Below are positions 7,536 through 14,467 of a stretch of 36,356 nucleotides of DNA, one piece after another. The position numbers and the translations under genes were made by a program. Numbering within the stretch: the stretch's first letter is position 1; each line of letters opens with the position of its first letter. The DNA is taken from contig JAJZCY010000011.1 of assembly GCA_021828835.1 (NCBI GenBank), positions 1-36,356 on the forward strand. The letters run 5' to 3'. The notes under the pieces were generated by a model. That model saw only the letters and a program-made list of their open reading frames with translations, was not told the origin of the DNA and searched no databases. This DNA is from Acidobacteriota bacterium (GTDB lineage Bacteria > Acidobacteriota > Terriglobia > Terriglobales > Acidobacteriaceae).

Positions 7536-8660
7536 ATGCTCACTTCCATGAAAATCACCAGGCTCGAACCCTTCATTCTTCATGCGCCGGTTACGCGCGG
7601 CGGCATTGCCGACAGCACCCACTCTCTCACCCATTGGGGCGCGCCCGGCGTGGCCATCCACACCGACGCAGGCCTGACCGGCTACGGCTTTTCCGGCACC
7701 CACGCGCATTTGGCCACCGACCGGCTGATCGCTGACTGCATCCTGAACAGCTACGGTCCGCTGCTTCTGGGCGAAGACCCGGGCGAGGTGCGAGCCCTCT
7801 GGGAGAAGCTGCACAAGCATTCGCCCATCTACTGGGTGGGCCGGTCGGGGATTACGCATCTGGCGCTGGGCGCCATCGACATCGCGCTCTGGGACCTCAA
7901 GGCCAAAGAGGCCGGGCTGCCCCTCTGGAAACTGCTGGGCGGCAGCGCCGCAAAACGGGTGGAGGCTTACAACACCGACGGCGGCTGGCTGAACTGGCCG
8001 CTGGAGACCATGGTCTCCGACTGCAAACGGCTGATCGAGGAAGAGGGCTATCGCGCCGTGAAGCTCAAGGTCGGCGGCCCCAGCCCCAACGAGGATCTCA
8101 AGCGCGTGGAGGCAGTGCGCCGTGCGCTCGGCCCCTCCATCCGCATCATGACGGATGCCAACGGGCGCTGGAGCCTGCCCCAGGCCATCCAGACCGCCGG
8201 ACGGTTGGTGGACTTCGACGTAACCTGGATCGAGGAACCCATCTATTTCGACGATGTGGAGGGGCATCGCCGCCTGGCGGAGACCATCCGCACCCCGATC
8301 GCTCTCGGCGAGCAGCTTTACACCGCGTCGCATTTCCGCGATTTCATCCATGCCGGCGCCGTGCATTATGTGCAGCCGGATGCGGTTCGCCTGGCCGGCA
8401 TCACCGAGTTCTGGCAGGTGGCGGAGATGGCTTACGGCTCCAGCCTGCCGGTGGCTCCGCATGTGGGCGACATGGCGCAGGTGCATCAGCATCTGTGCTT
8501 CGCGCACCCGGCCTGCTCGCTGCTCGAGTACATCCCGTGGCTGCGCGACTGGATGGAACACCCGGCGCACATCGAAGACGGCTACTACGTGGCGCCCGAA
8601 GCCCCCGGGGCCGGGACTACCCCGACCCGGCGTGCGCTTGAGGAGATCAACAGAATTTGA
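7536..8660 (+). CDS. Mandelate racemase/muconate lactonizing enzyme family protein (enolase superfamily)
   Basis: The 374-aa protein is predicted to abstract the alpha-proton of a carboxylate substrate with Mg2+ help, probably as a sugar-acid dehydratase or cycloisomerase. A capping domain (about 1-140) precedes a modified TIM barrel. Visible active-site elements are VKLKVG (K176, K178), TDANGRW with metal ligand D207, WIEEP (E233/E234), LGEQLY (E259), PDAVR (D282) and APHVGDM (H309). K178 and the H309-D282 dyad are the family's opposed bases, so the site is intact. ATG 7536 has AGGACGG directly upstream. ATG 7548 (MKITRLEPF) is an alternative matching the usual family N-terminus. The neighbours (heme and isoprenoid genes) do not indicate the substrate. 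Confidence 0.85.
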   Translation: MLTSMKITRLEPFILHAPVTRGGIADSTHSLTHWGAPGVAIHTDAGLTGYGFSGTHAHLATDRLIADCILNSYGPLLLGEDPGEVRALWEKLHKHSPIYWVGRSGITHLALGAIDIALWDLKAKEAGLPLWKLLGGSAAKRVEAYNTDGGWLNWPLETMVSDCKRLIEEEGYRAVKLKVGGPSPNEDLKRVEAVRRALGPSIRIMTDANGRWSLPQAIQTAGRLVDFDVTWIEEPIYFDDVEGHRRLAETIRTPIALGEQLYTASHFRDFIHAGAVHYVQPDAVRLAGITEFWQVAEMAYGSSLPVAPHVGDMAQVHQHLCFAHPACSLLEYIPWLRDWMEHPAHIEDGYYVAPEAPGAGTTPTRRALEEINRI

Positions 8661-8722
8661 GCGCGCAATGAGGCGGAACGGGCAAGACTTGCGGGATTAC
8701 GCCTTCCCGGTAGACTAGAGAC

Positions 8723-9964
8723 ATGGCGGAGATTCAGCGCAGGAAAACCCCTACTGTCAAAATCGGCCACGTTCGCGTCGGCTGGGAGGTCCCGGTCGTG
8801 GTGCAGTCCATGACCAACACCGACACGGCCGACGTAAAGAGCACCATCGAGCAGGTCGCAGCCCTGGCCCTCGCCGGCTCCGAGCTGGTCCGCGTCACGG
8901 TCAACAACGAAGAAGCCGCCGCGGCCGTGCCCCATATCGTTGAGGGCCTCGACAAGCGCGGCCTGCGCGTGCCCATCGTGGGCGACTTCCACTACAACGG
9001 CCACATCCTGCTCAAGAAATACCCCGCCACGGCGCAGGCGCTGGCCAAGTACCGCATCAACCCCGGCAACGTCTCCATCGGCCGCAAAGACGACGACAAC
9101 TTCCGCACCATGGTCGAGTGCGCCGTCGAGAACCACAAGCCCGTCCGCATCGGCGTCAACTGGGGCTCGCTCGACCAGGCGCTGCTCACCCGCATGATGG
9201 ACGAGAACAGCAAGCGCCCCAATCCCATGCCAGCCCGCGACGTCATGATCGAGGCCATGATCGCCAGCGCCCTCAACTCCGCGCAGGCGGCCGAGCACTA
9301 CGGCCTCGGCCACGACATGATCATCCTCTCCGCCAAGGTGAGCGGCGTCCGCGACCTGATCGACGTCTACACCAAGCTAGCCGAGCGCTGCGACTACGCC
9401 CTGCACCTGGGCCTGACCGAAGCCGGCATGGGCGCCAAGGGCCTCATCGCCTCCACCGCCGGCCTGGCGCCGCTGCTTCTCGCCGGCATCGGTGACACCA
9501 TCCGCGTCAGCCTCACGCCCAAGCCCGGCGGCGACCGCACGGAAGAGGTGCAGGCCGCGCAGCAGATCCTCCAATCGCTTTCGATCCGCAGCTTTATGCC
9601 GCAGGTGACGAGTTGCCCCGGCTGCGGCCGGACCACCAGCACCTATTTCCAGGAGTTGGCCGAGCAGATCCAGAGCTACCTGCGCACCCAGATGCCCGAG
9701 TGGCGCAAGCAGTATCCCGGCGTCGAGGAGCTCAAGCTCGCGGTGATGGGCTGCGTCGTCAACGGCCCCGGCGAGAGCAAGCACGCCAACCTCGGCATCA
9801 GCCTCCCCGGCACCTTCGAGGACCCGGTGGCCCCGGTCTATGTGGACGGCAAGCTCAAAACCACCCTGCGCGGCGACAACATCGTGGCCGAGTTCAAGCA
9901 GATCCTCGACAACTACGTAGTGAGCCACTACGGCAAGGATCGCGAGCTGGTGGGGACGCGGTAA
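8723..9964 (+). CDS. ispG: 4-hydroxy-3-methylbut-2-en-1-yl diphosphate synthase
   Basis: The 413-aa iron-sulfur enzyme of the non-mevalonate isoprenoid pathway converts MEcPP to HMBPP. The N-terminal barrel shows [14 protein letters not shown] and VGDFHYNGH. The C-terminal cluster domain has [10 protein letters not shown] (Cys298, Cys301) and [12 protein letters not shown] (Cys344), the three [4Fe-4S] ligands, with Glu351 as the fourth ligand used in this family. The length is that of the common two-domain bacterial enzyme, without the plant/chlamydial insert. It starts 62 bp after the enolase-superfamily gene, so the two may share a transcript. The ribosome-binding site is weak (TAGAGAC before ATG). 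Confidence 0.96.
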   Translation: MAEIQRRKTPTVKIGHVRVGWEVPVVVQSMTNTDTADVKSTIEQVAALALAGSELVRVTVNNEEAAAAVPHIVEGLDKRGLRVPIVGDFHYNGHILLKKYPATAQALAKYRINPGNVSIGRKDDDNFRTMVECAVENHKPVRIGVNWGSLDQALLTRMMDENSKRPNPMPARDVMIEAMIASALNSAQAAEHYGLGHDMIILSAKVSGVRDLIDVYTKLAERCDYALHLGLTEAGMGAKGLIASTAGLAPLLLAGIGDTIRVSLTPKPGGDRTEEVQAAQQILQSLSIRSFMPQVTSCPGCGRTTSTYFQELAEQIQSYLRTQMPEWRKQYPGVEELKLAVMGCVVNGPGESKHANLGISLPGTFEDPVAPVYVDGKLKTTLRGDNIVAEFKQILDNYVVSHYGKDRELVGTR

Positions 9965-10044
9965 GACAGGTGTCCCGAAAAGCCATCACCCATACCTTAA
10001 ACGGACGTGTGGGCCGCCCGCCGGCAGGTTGAGGGTTGTACTCT

Positions 10045-10080
10045 CCCGGGTCTCAAAAGCGAGACCCGGGGCACCCATTT
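10045..10080. repeat. Extragenic palindrome A (CCCGGGTCTC hairpin)
   Basis: A perfect 10-bp inverted repeat (10045-10054 with 10061-10070) with loop AAAAGC, followed by GCACCCATTT. Read on the minus strand it begins AAATGGGTGCCCCGGGTCTC, closely resembling palindrome B at 11081-11128. A third, partial match (CGAGACCCGGGTCG) lies near 10100. It may also act as a terminator after ispG, although no T-run follows. It behaves like a dispersed extragenic repeat; a genome-wide copy count would settle that. Confidence 0.7.
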
Positions 10081-10169
10081 TCTATGGCACGCCCAAAGCC
10101 CGAGACCCGGGTCGCACGCCGCCGGAGGTGGTGTAGAATTGGTCTCATCTTTCCGGTCTGGAACCCACG

Positions 10170-10988
10170 ATGATCTTTCAGGGTGAAGAGCTATCAGCCA
10201 ATTTAAATGCGATCGCTGCAATTCTGCGTGCAGTTTTGTGGCCGGCCGTAGTTCTCGTCCTGTTTATCTGCTATAGGGTCAAGATCGGCGCCCTGCTTGA
10301 GGTGCTAACTCGCAAGGTGAAGGACGCAAGACATTTGAAGGCAGGGCAAATTGAGATAGACACAACAGAAGCTATAGATAAGGTGGTTGAGCAGGCGGGT
10401 CGAGCCGCTGGTGCTCAGGATATCAAGCGGGAGTTACCGAATAGCCAGATTGAAACCGCGCGCTTGGTCGAAAGGAACCTGAGCGCTGCACCAATTGCCT
10501 TTAGTGAAAAGCTCGACGTGGTCGAACAACGCGTCAAAGGCTTAGTGGAAGAGTATGAGCGGATGCGTCGAGAAATGCCCGGCGGGCAACAACGCACCCG
10601 CTCAATGAACGAGATTACCGCGAAAATTCGCGCGTACGCTTTTGTGGCTCAGCCCCTTCTGCCGTTCTTAGCGGACGGAGAAAGACCCGGGGATCGTTTG
10701 GCCGCGATTTGTATCCTGCAAGTGAAACCCGAACCCAGCTTTTTCCATTGGCTCATTGAACGGATAATGCGTGAGGATCAAGCTTTCTTACTTTTCCATT
10801 CTTCTATCGCCATCCTCCAACTGGTAAAAGCATATCCATTCATCGGGGTTGAAGACGCAAAAGAAGCCGTTCAGTCGGCCCTTAATCATGTTCTAGGATT
10901 CCGAGGCGGGAAGCCCGATCAAAACACGATAGAAGTACTTAATCAGGTACTGCGGCAACTGTCTACACGAACCGAAGAATTCGCTTAG
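10170..10988 (+). CDS. Hypothetical single-pass membrane protein with helical cytoplasmic region
   Basis: I do not recognise the family. The 272-aa product has one N-terminal hydrophobic segment (about residues 15-36, ILRAVLWPAVVLVLFICY), then basic residues (VLTRKVKDARHLKAG). The rest is soluble and helix-rich: a likely coiled coil or helical hairpin at about 65-145 rich in Glu, Lys and Arg, then a mixed helical C-terminal part. The topology suggests a membrane-anchored cytoplasmic protein. Codon use is visibly more AT-rich than in ispG and the other neighbours, with more A/T in third positions. It stands alone between two copies of a palindromic repeat family (10045-10080 and 11081-11128). 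Both facts suggest recent acquisition. Confidence 0.7.
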   Translation: MIFQGEELSANLNAIAAILRAVLWPAVVLVLFICYRVKIGALLEVLTRKVKDARHLKAGQIEIDTTEAIDKVVEQAGRAAGAQDIKRELPNSQIETARLVERNLSAAPIAFSEKLDVVEQRVKGLVEEYERMRREMPGGQQRTRSMNEITAKIRAYAFVAQPLLPFLADGERPGDRLAAICILQVKPEPSFFHWLIERIMREDQAFLLFHSSIAILQLVKAYPFIGVEDAKEAVQSALNHVLGFRGGKPDQNTIEVLNQVLRQLSTRTEEFA

Positions 10989-11080
10989 TAGATGACCTCC
11001 AGTCCCAGGTCAGGCCGCCTGCCGGAATCAGACTGTGCCGAACGAATCGGCTTCTCCCGGAACCGGCCCACCCGCCTTGA

Positions 11081-11128
11081 AAATTGGGTGCCGCAGGTCT
11101 CAACCCCGAGAGCTGCGGCACCCAATTT
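11081..11128. repeat. Extragenic palindrome B (perfect 16-bp arms)
   Basis: AAATTGGGTGCCGCAG (11081-11096) pairs perfectly with CTGCGGCACCCAATTT (11113-11128). After one mismatch, an inner TCTC/GAGA pairs around AACCCC. The half-site AAATTGGGTGCCGCAGGTCTC resembles AAATGGGTGCCCCGGGTCTC of palindrome A, so the two belong to one family. Transcribed either way, it would form a very stable hairpin. Confidence 0.85.
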
Positions 11129-11170
11129 CGTGCTGGGATGCCTGCCACCCTTTGCATCTCTTTCGTACAT

Positions 11171-11234
11171 GTGTGGCAAATAAAGAGCTTACGTTTTGTC
11201 CTTCTCGCAAGTGTGGCAAGTAAAGCACTTAACG
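11171..11234. repeat. Two imperfect direct repeats with 40-bp period
   Basis: GTGTGGCAAATAAAGAGCTT at 11171 recurs as GTGTGGCAAGTAAAGCACTT at 11211, exactly 40 bp later, with a few substitutions and one extra base near the end. There are only two units and the spacer is not repeated, so this is not CRISPR-like. It directly follows palindrome B and may belong to the same extragenic element. Confidence 0.6.
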
Positions 11235-11534
11235 CAAGATCCGCTGCAAGTCCGAGAGCTAAAGGAGTTACAGCGGTACGAGCGTGCCGTCGGGCTGTTC
11301 CACAGGAGGCGGCCCGGAGAAGAAGCCAGAGACCATTGTGCCTGAAGCGGAGACTTAATCCGCAGTCGGTCGGATTCATTTCGAGATCGGGTGCAGGGAT
11401 GGAGGTGGGAGACCGCATGCGAAGATGCGGTTCAACTCTCTTCCCCGCTTCTCTGGCTCGCCGCGAGGATTTCCGGCTTCCATCCTGGGCCCCTTTGCGC
11501 TACCCTGTCCGCAATTCCCCAGGAAGGGCAAAGC

Positions 11535-12056
11535 ATGTTGCTGAGCCGCTACGCTTGGCTCGCCGCGCTGCTGCTGTGTGTCTCGGCCGCGGGTTTCGCC
11601 AAGACGCCCAGGCAATGCTTCACCGCCGATCAGGCCTCGCGCATGGTCAACAAGGATGTGTGCGTGTCGGTACACGTCTATGACGTGGTGGCGCTTCCAG
11701 ATGGTACCCGCTTTCTGGACGTCTGCTCCCCCGAGACGCCGGATGCAAAGTGCGGCTTCACCATCATCAGCCTGTGGGGCGATCACGAGCAGGTGGGAGA
11801 ACTCCAAAAGTACCGGGACCAGAACGTGCACATCCGCGGGATCGTGCGGCCGATGAACGGCCGCGCCGGAATGGTTCTGAGTCATGCGCGCCAGTTCTAC
11901 GGCGGGCCGCCGCGCTTCAGGCCCAATCCCCTGCTCTCGCGGGGATTCGACGCAGCGCAGGAGCGGCCTCCGATCAGCGATCCCAATCTGCGCCACCGGG
12001 GCGGCCGCCGCGCCTTCATGAACAGCCGCGACCAGGAGCCGGTACCCGTCCGATAG
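11535..12056 (+). CDS. Exported OB-fold-like protein
   Basis: The 173-aa product has a clear signal peptide (MLLSRYAWLAALLLCVSAAG, cleaved near residue 22). The mature part has four cysteines (QCFTADQ, KDVCVSV, LDVCSP, AKCGF) that could form two disulfides. Its strand pattern, ending in YRDQNVHIRGIVRPMNGRAGMV, resembles the OB-fold nucleic-acid-binding superfamily. A disordered, Arg/Pro-rich tail follows. Start ATG 11535 is supported by AGGAAGG with 7-8 bp spacing; the longer frame from 11391 lacks this. The gene is convergent with the MFS transporter, and both stop codons lie inside one hairpin. The function is unknown; a periplasmic binding role is only an inference. Confidence 0.7.
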   Translation: MLLSRYAWLAALLLCVSAAGFAKTPRQCFTADQASRMVNKDVCVSVHVYDVVALPDGTRFLDVCSPETPDAKCGFTIISLWGDHEQVGELQKYRDQNVHIRGIVRPMNGRAGMVLSHARQFYGGPPRFRPNPLLSRGFDAAQERPPISDPNLRHRGGRRAFMNSRDQEPVPVR

Positions 12057-12075
12057 CGGATCAGCGCGTCCGCTA
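12054..12075. terminator. Hairpin containing both convergent stop codons
   Basis: TAGCGGA (12054-12060) and TCCGCTA (12069-12075) form a perfect 7-bp stem with loop TCAGCGCG. The TAG of the OB-fold gene is the left end of the stem and the TAG of the MFS gene, on the other strand, is the right end. There is no long T-run, so intrinsic termination in both directions is plausible but unproven. Confidence 0.45.
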
Positions 12076-13335
12076 CTCCAGCGGCGGCGCAACGCGAGCG
12101 CCGAAGCGGAGAAGAACGCTTGCGAAGACCAGCGAAACCAGGGTCGCACCGAGGCCGATGCTCAGCGTGGAGTGGTCGGAGATTGCGCCGATGATTTGCG
12201 GCGAGAACGTGTCACCAAAAAAATGAATGCAGAAGAGGTTCAGCGAAATCGCAGTGGCGCGCACCGGCGCGGACACCGAGTTCACGATAGCCGTGTTCAG
12301 CGGACCGGTATTCAAAAAGATGAAGAATTCAGCCGCGAACAAAGCCGGAATGGTGAGCGCACGCGGACCGAAGAAGACCAGCACGCCGAAGGGCAGCGTC
12401 AGGGCCACGCTCCAGAACGAAAGCAGGTAGAGGGCACGATGATCGGTACGCAGCCACCGCTGCGCAATCCATCCCCCGATGATGGTCCCGGCGATGCCGT
12501 CTATCACCGTAATCGCGCTGACCGCCAGGCTGGCATTCGCCACCGAGAGGCCGTTATGGCGGTGCAAAAAGGTGGGCACCCAGGCCGAGATGCCGCCTAG
12601 TGCAAACGTGACCTCGGCCATGCCAAAGGTGGCCGTCAGGAAGGCGGAGTTGGTGAGGAGCGCACTCGCCTGCCGCAGAAAACCAGTGAAGGATTCGCGG
12701 GAAAACGTCCGGCCAGTCGCGGCGGGGATACGGTCGCAGGCGCCGCGCTCCGGTTCCCTGCCCCACAATGCGTACAGGAGAGCGACCAGCATGCCCGGGA
12801 TCGCGCAGACCAGGAAGGGCGCGCGCCAGCCCAGGGCGCTGCCGATCTCTCCTCCGGCCAGATAGCCCAGCGCAGCGCCGACAGGGATGGCGAGATAGAA
12901 GATGGTGAGAATCTTGTTGCGATCGCGATCCGGATAAAAATCCGCAAGCACCGCCGGGGCGAAGATGCCGAAGGTGGCCTCGCCGACACCCACCATGGAG
13001 CGACGGAGGTAAAGCCCCCAGTAATCGTGCACAAAGGCGCTGGCCAGCGTCGCCAAGCTCCACAGCAGTGCGCCGATCACGATCAGCGGTTTGCGCCGGA
13101 ACCAGTCGCCCAGCCATCCGCTCAGCGGCGCCACCAGCATGTAGGTGAGAAAGAAGGCCGTGGTCAGCGCGCCCATCTGCTGATCGCTGGCATGAAATTC
13201 GCGCTGGATCAGGGGTTGCGCGCCGGGCAGGATGTAGCGGTCCAGGTAGTTCAGGAGATTGAGGGCCAGCAGCAGGAGCATCGTCCCGACGGCGGGATGA
13301 ATGCGAGGACGCGCTGGTGGTGTCGAAATCTCCAT
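12073..13335 (-). CDS. Spinster-type MFS transporter
   Basis: The 420-aa integral membrane protein has about 12 hydrophobic segments. TM1 carries LNLLNYLDRYILPG, and the TM2-3 loop has GWLGDWFRRKPLIVIG (the MFS GxLaDrxGRr motif). TM4 contains RRSMVGVGEATFGIFAPAVL followed by ADFYPDRDRNK, a combination characteristic of the spinster (Spns) branch. A cytoplasmic loop around residues 195-215 separates the two six-helix halves. Spinster homologues export lipids or organic anions; bacterial substrates are mostly unknown. It is a single gene, convergent with the OB-fold gene and downstream of queF on the same strand with a 93-bp gap. The annotated start is ATG; no strong Shine-Dalgarno sequence is visible. 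Confidence 0.87.
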   Translation of the reverse strand: MEISTPPARPRIHPAVGTMLLLLALNLLNYLDRYILPGAQPLIQREFHASDQQMGALTTAFFLTYMLVAPLSGWLGDWFRRKPLIVIGALLWSLATLASAFVHDYWGLYLRRSMVGVGEATFGIFAPAVLADFYPDRDRNKILTIFYLAIPVGAALGYLAGGEIGSALGWRAPFLVCAIPGMLVALLYALWGREPERGACDRIPAATGRTFSRESFTGFLRQASALLTNSAFLTATFGMAEVTFALGGISAWVPTFLHRHNGLSVANASLAVSAITVIDGIAGTIIGGWIAQRWLRTDHRALYLLSFWSVALTLPFGVLVFFGPRALTIPALFAAEFFIFLNTGPLNTAIVNSVSAPVRATAISLNLFCIHFFGDTFSPQIIGAISDHSTLSIGLGATLVSLVFASVLLRFGARVAPPLE

Positions 13336-13428
13336 GAGATGTCACTGTCCGGAACAGACAGGGGAGAACTCAGGAATAGCACAGCAGCCATCGAATCTCC
13401 AGCCGGGCTGTAACTCGATGGGAGGGGC

Positions 13429-13833
13429 TTACTTCGTCTCCGGTCGCGGCCAGCGCGCTTCCACCGTGGTCCCAATTCCGCCGCGAGGCCGGAAGACGCC
13501 CTTGACCACTGCCCAAACCGGGTCGCAGGCCTTCACCATGTCCTCCAGCACCTGATTGACGATGTTCTCCTGGAAGATGCCAAGATTTCGGTAACAGAAG
13601 AGGTATTCCTTCAGCGACTTGAGCTCGAGGCAGCGCTCGCGCGGCATGTAGCGGATGGTCAGCACGCCGAAATCAGGCAGCCCGGTTTTGGGGCACACGG
13701 AGGTCAGTTCCGGATCATCGATCTCAATCTCGTAGCCGGGAAATTGGTTCTGCCACGTCTCAATGGCCGGAAATCTGAAGTCCAGGCCAGCCTTGGCGTG
13801 TTCATCGGTATAACGGGAAGCAACAGGAGCCAT
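13429..13833 (-). CDS. queF: NADPH-dependent 7-cyano-7-deazaguanine reductase
   Basis: The 134-aa T-fold enzyme reduces preQ0 to preQ1 in queuosine biosynthesis. TSVCPKTGLPDFG contains the nucleophilic Cys47 and acid Asp54, and LELKSLKEYLF matches the family's substrate/NADPH-binding stretch. The Glu of FQENIVNQ is the conserved purine-pinning residue; the preceding residue is Gln rather than the His of the Bacillus enzyme. The length fits the unimodular (YkvM-type) form. ATG 13833 is chosen because the frame above it has no similarity and runs back into the TM2-protein gene. It follows that gene with a 19-bp gap. No preQ1 riboswitch is apparent upstream. Confidence 0.93.
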   Translation of the reverse strand: MAPVASRYTDEHAKAGLDFRFPAIETWQNQFPGYEIEIDDPELTSVCPKTGLPDFGVLTIRYMPRERCLELKSLKEYLFCYRNLGIFQENIVNQVLEDMVKACDPVWAVVKGVFRPRGGIGTTVEARWPRPETK

Positions 13834-13852
13834 GCTTCTATTGTACGTGGCC

Positions 13853-14236
13853 CTAGATTCGCTGCCCGGCACGGATCCTGGCGCGAAGGTCCTGCTCGAT
13901 TGCGGCGTTCGCCCGGTCCACCATCCCAGGCACCCGAAAGAGGTCTGCAATGGCCCAGCTCCAGGCCGCGGCCATCAGAACGGCTCCCAAAACCAGCCCC
14001 CAGCTTACCGGGTACGCGGCGATCTCCCGGGACGCCAGTTTCGCGGTCAAGCTCAGTCCTGCGGCGCAAAGCAAGAGCATGAAACTGGCACTGCGCCCCC
14101 GGCCGAGATAGAAGCGATGGGCTCCTAGACCGCCCAGCGGCATGGCCAGCAGATAGGCTAGCCAGATCTTCCGCTTGCGGCCGTCATAAGCAAAATCAAA
14201 TGCGCGTTCCTGTAACCATGTAAGCTCCTGCGCCAT
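13853..14236 (-). CDS. TM2-domain membrane protein
   Basis: The 127-aa protein has a TM2 domain: RKRKIWLAYLLAMPLGGLGAH, then RFYLGRGRSA, a second hydrophobic helix, and DLFRVPGMV near the C-terminal side. An N-terminal cytoplasmic stretch carries Trp, Gln and Arg. A third hydrophobic segment (SWGLVLGAVLMAAAWSWAIA) is also present. TM2 proteins are small inner-membrane proteins of uncertain role. ATG 14236 is preferred because AGGAGG lies 10 bases upstream; a TTG at 14272 would lengthen it by 12 residues. The downstream queF start is only 19 bp away, so the two form a pair, but no functional link is known to me. Confidence 0.78.
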   Translation of the reverse strand: MAQELTWLQERAFDFAYDGRKRKIWLAYLLAMPLGGLGAHRFYLGRGRSASFMLLLCAAGLSLTAKLASREIAAYPVSWGLVLGAVLMAAAWSWAIADLFRVPGMVDRANAAIEQDLRARIRAGQRI

Positions 14237-14436
14237 CTGCACTGCGCCTCCTCGCGTCTGCTGGGGAATCAAGGCCCGTTGTTCGATGGAATTGGACAGC
14301 GAAGCAATTCTAGTCAGGCGATTTTCAGAAGCGCCCTTCCCTGTTCGGGGCGCGCGGATGCAACGAAGGAGGGAGTAGCGGCGCAGTTCCTACTTTGGCA
14401 ACAGAGTTGTGTTTCTGCATCGCAAGAACCGTATCT

Positions 14437-14457
14437 TGAGTCCTATATACTGACTCA
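14437..14457. promoter_or_regulatory. Inverted repeat TGAGTC-N9-GACTCA upstream of the HlyD operon
   Basis: The 6-bp arms 14437-14442 and 14452-14457 surround CTATATACT, a TATA-rich spacer that could include a -10 element. The element ends just before the AGGA ribosome-binding site (14457-14460) of the adaptor gene. The position suits a repressor operator of the kind that controls efflux operons, but no regulator gene is in the window. Confidence 0.35.
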
Positions 14458-14467
14458 GGATACCGGA

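Larger units (their letters stand above)
10989..11534. other. 546-bp non-coding stretch with palindromes and a 40-bp-period repeat
   Basis: No convincing gene is seen here; frames on both strands translate repeat sequence or read through palindromes. It holds palindrome B (11081-11128), two imperfect units of GTGTGGCAA(A/G)TAAAG (11171-11193 and 11211-11234), and a 7-bp hairpin at 11412-11431 followed by a T/C-rich tract. The last 15 bases carry AGGAAGG, the ribosome-binding site of the OB-fold gene. A promoter for that gene must lie here but none is obvious. Confidence 0.6.

Noticed and set aside
7518-8570. Long minus-strand frame (350 codons) opposite the enolase-superfamily gene
   Set aside because: Antisense shadow; the plus-strand protein has all its catalytic residues.
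11171-11234. Direct repeats considered as a CRISPR array
   Set aside because: Only two imperfect units, 17-bp spacer, no cas genes.
10963-11418. Minus-strand frame of 151 codons across the intergenic stretch
   Set aside because: It reads through palindrome B and the direct repeats, overlaps the end of the orphan gene, and has no start signal or protein-like pattern.
11412-11431. Hairpin ACCGCAT-GCGAAG-ATGCGGT considered as a group II intron domain V remnant
   Set aside because: It lacks the AGC catalytic triad, bulge and second helix of domain V, and no reverse transcriptase is nearby.
13834-14000. Possible preQ1 riboswitch upstream of queF
   Set aside because: The region is the coding end of the TM2 gene with a 19-bp gap; no compact pseudoknot with an A-rich tail is visible.
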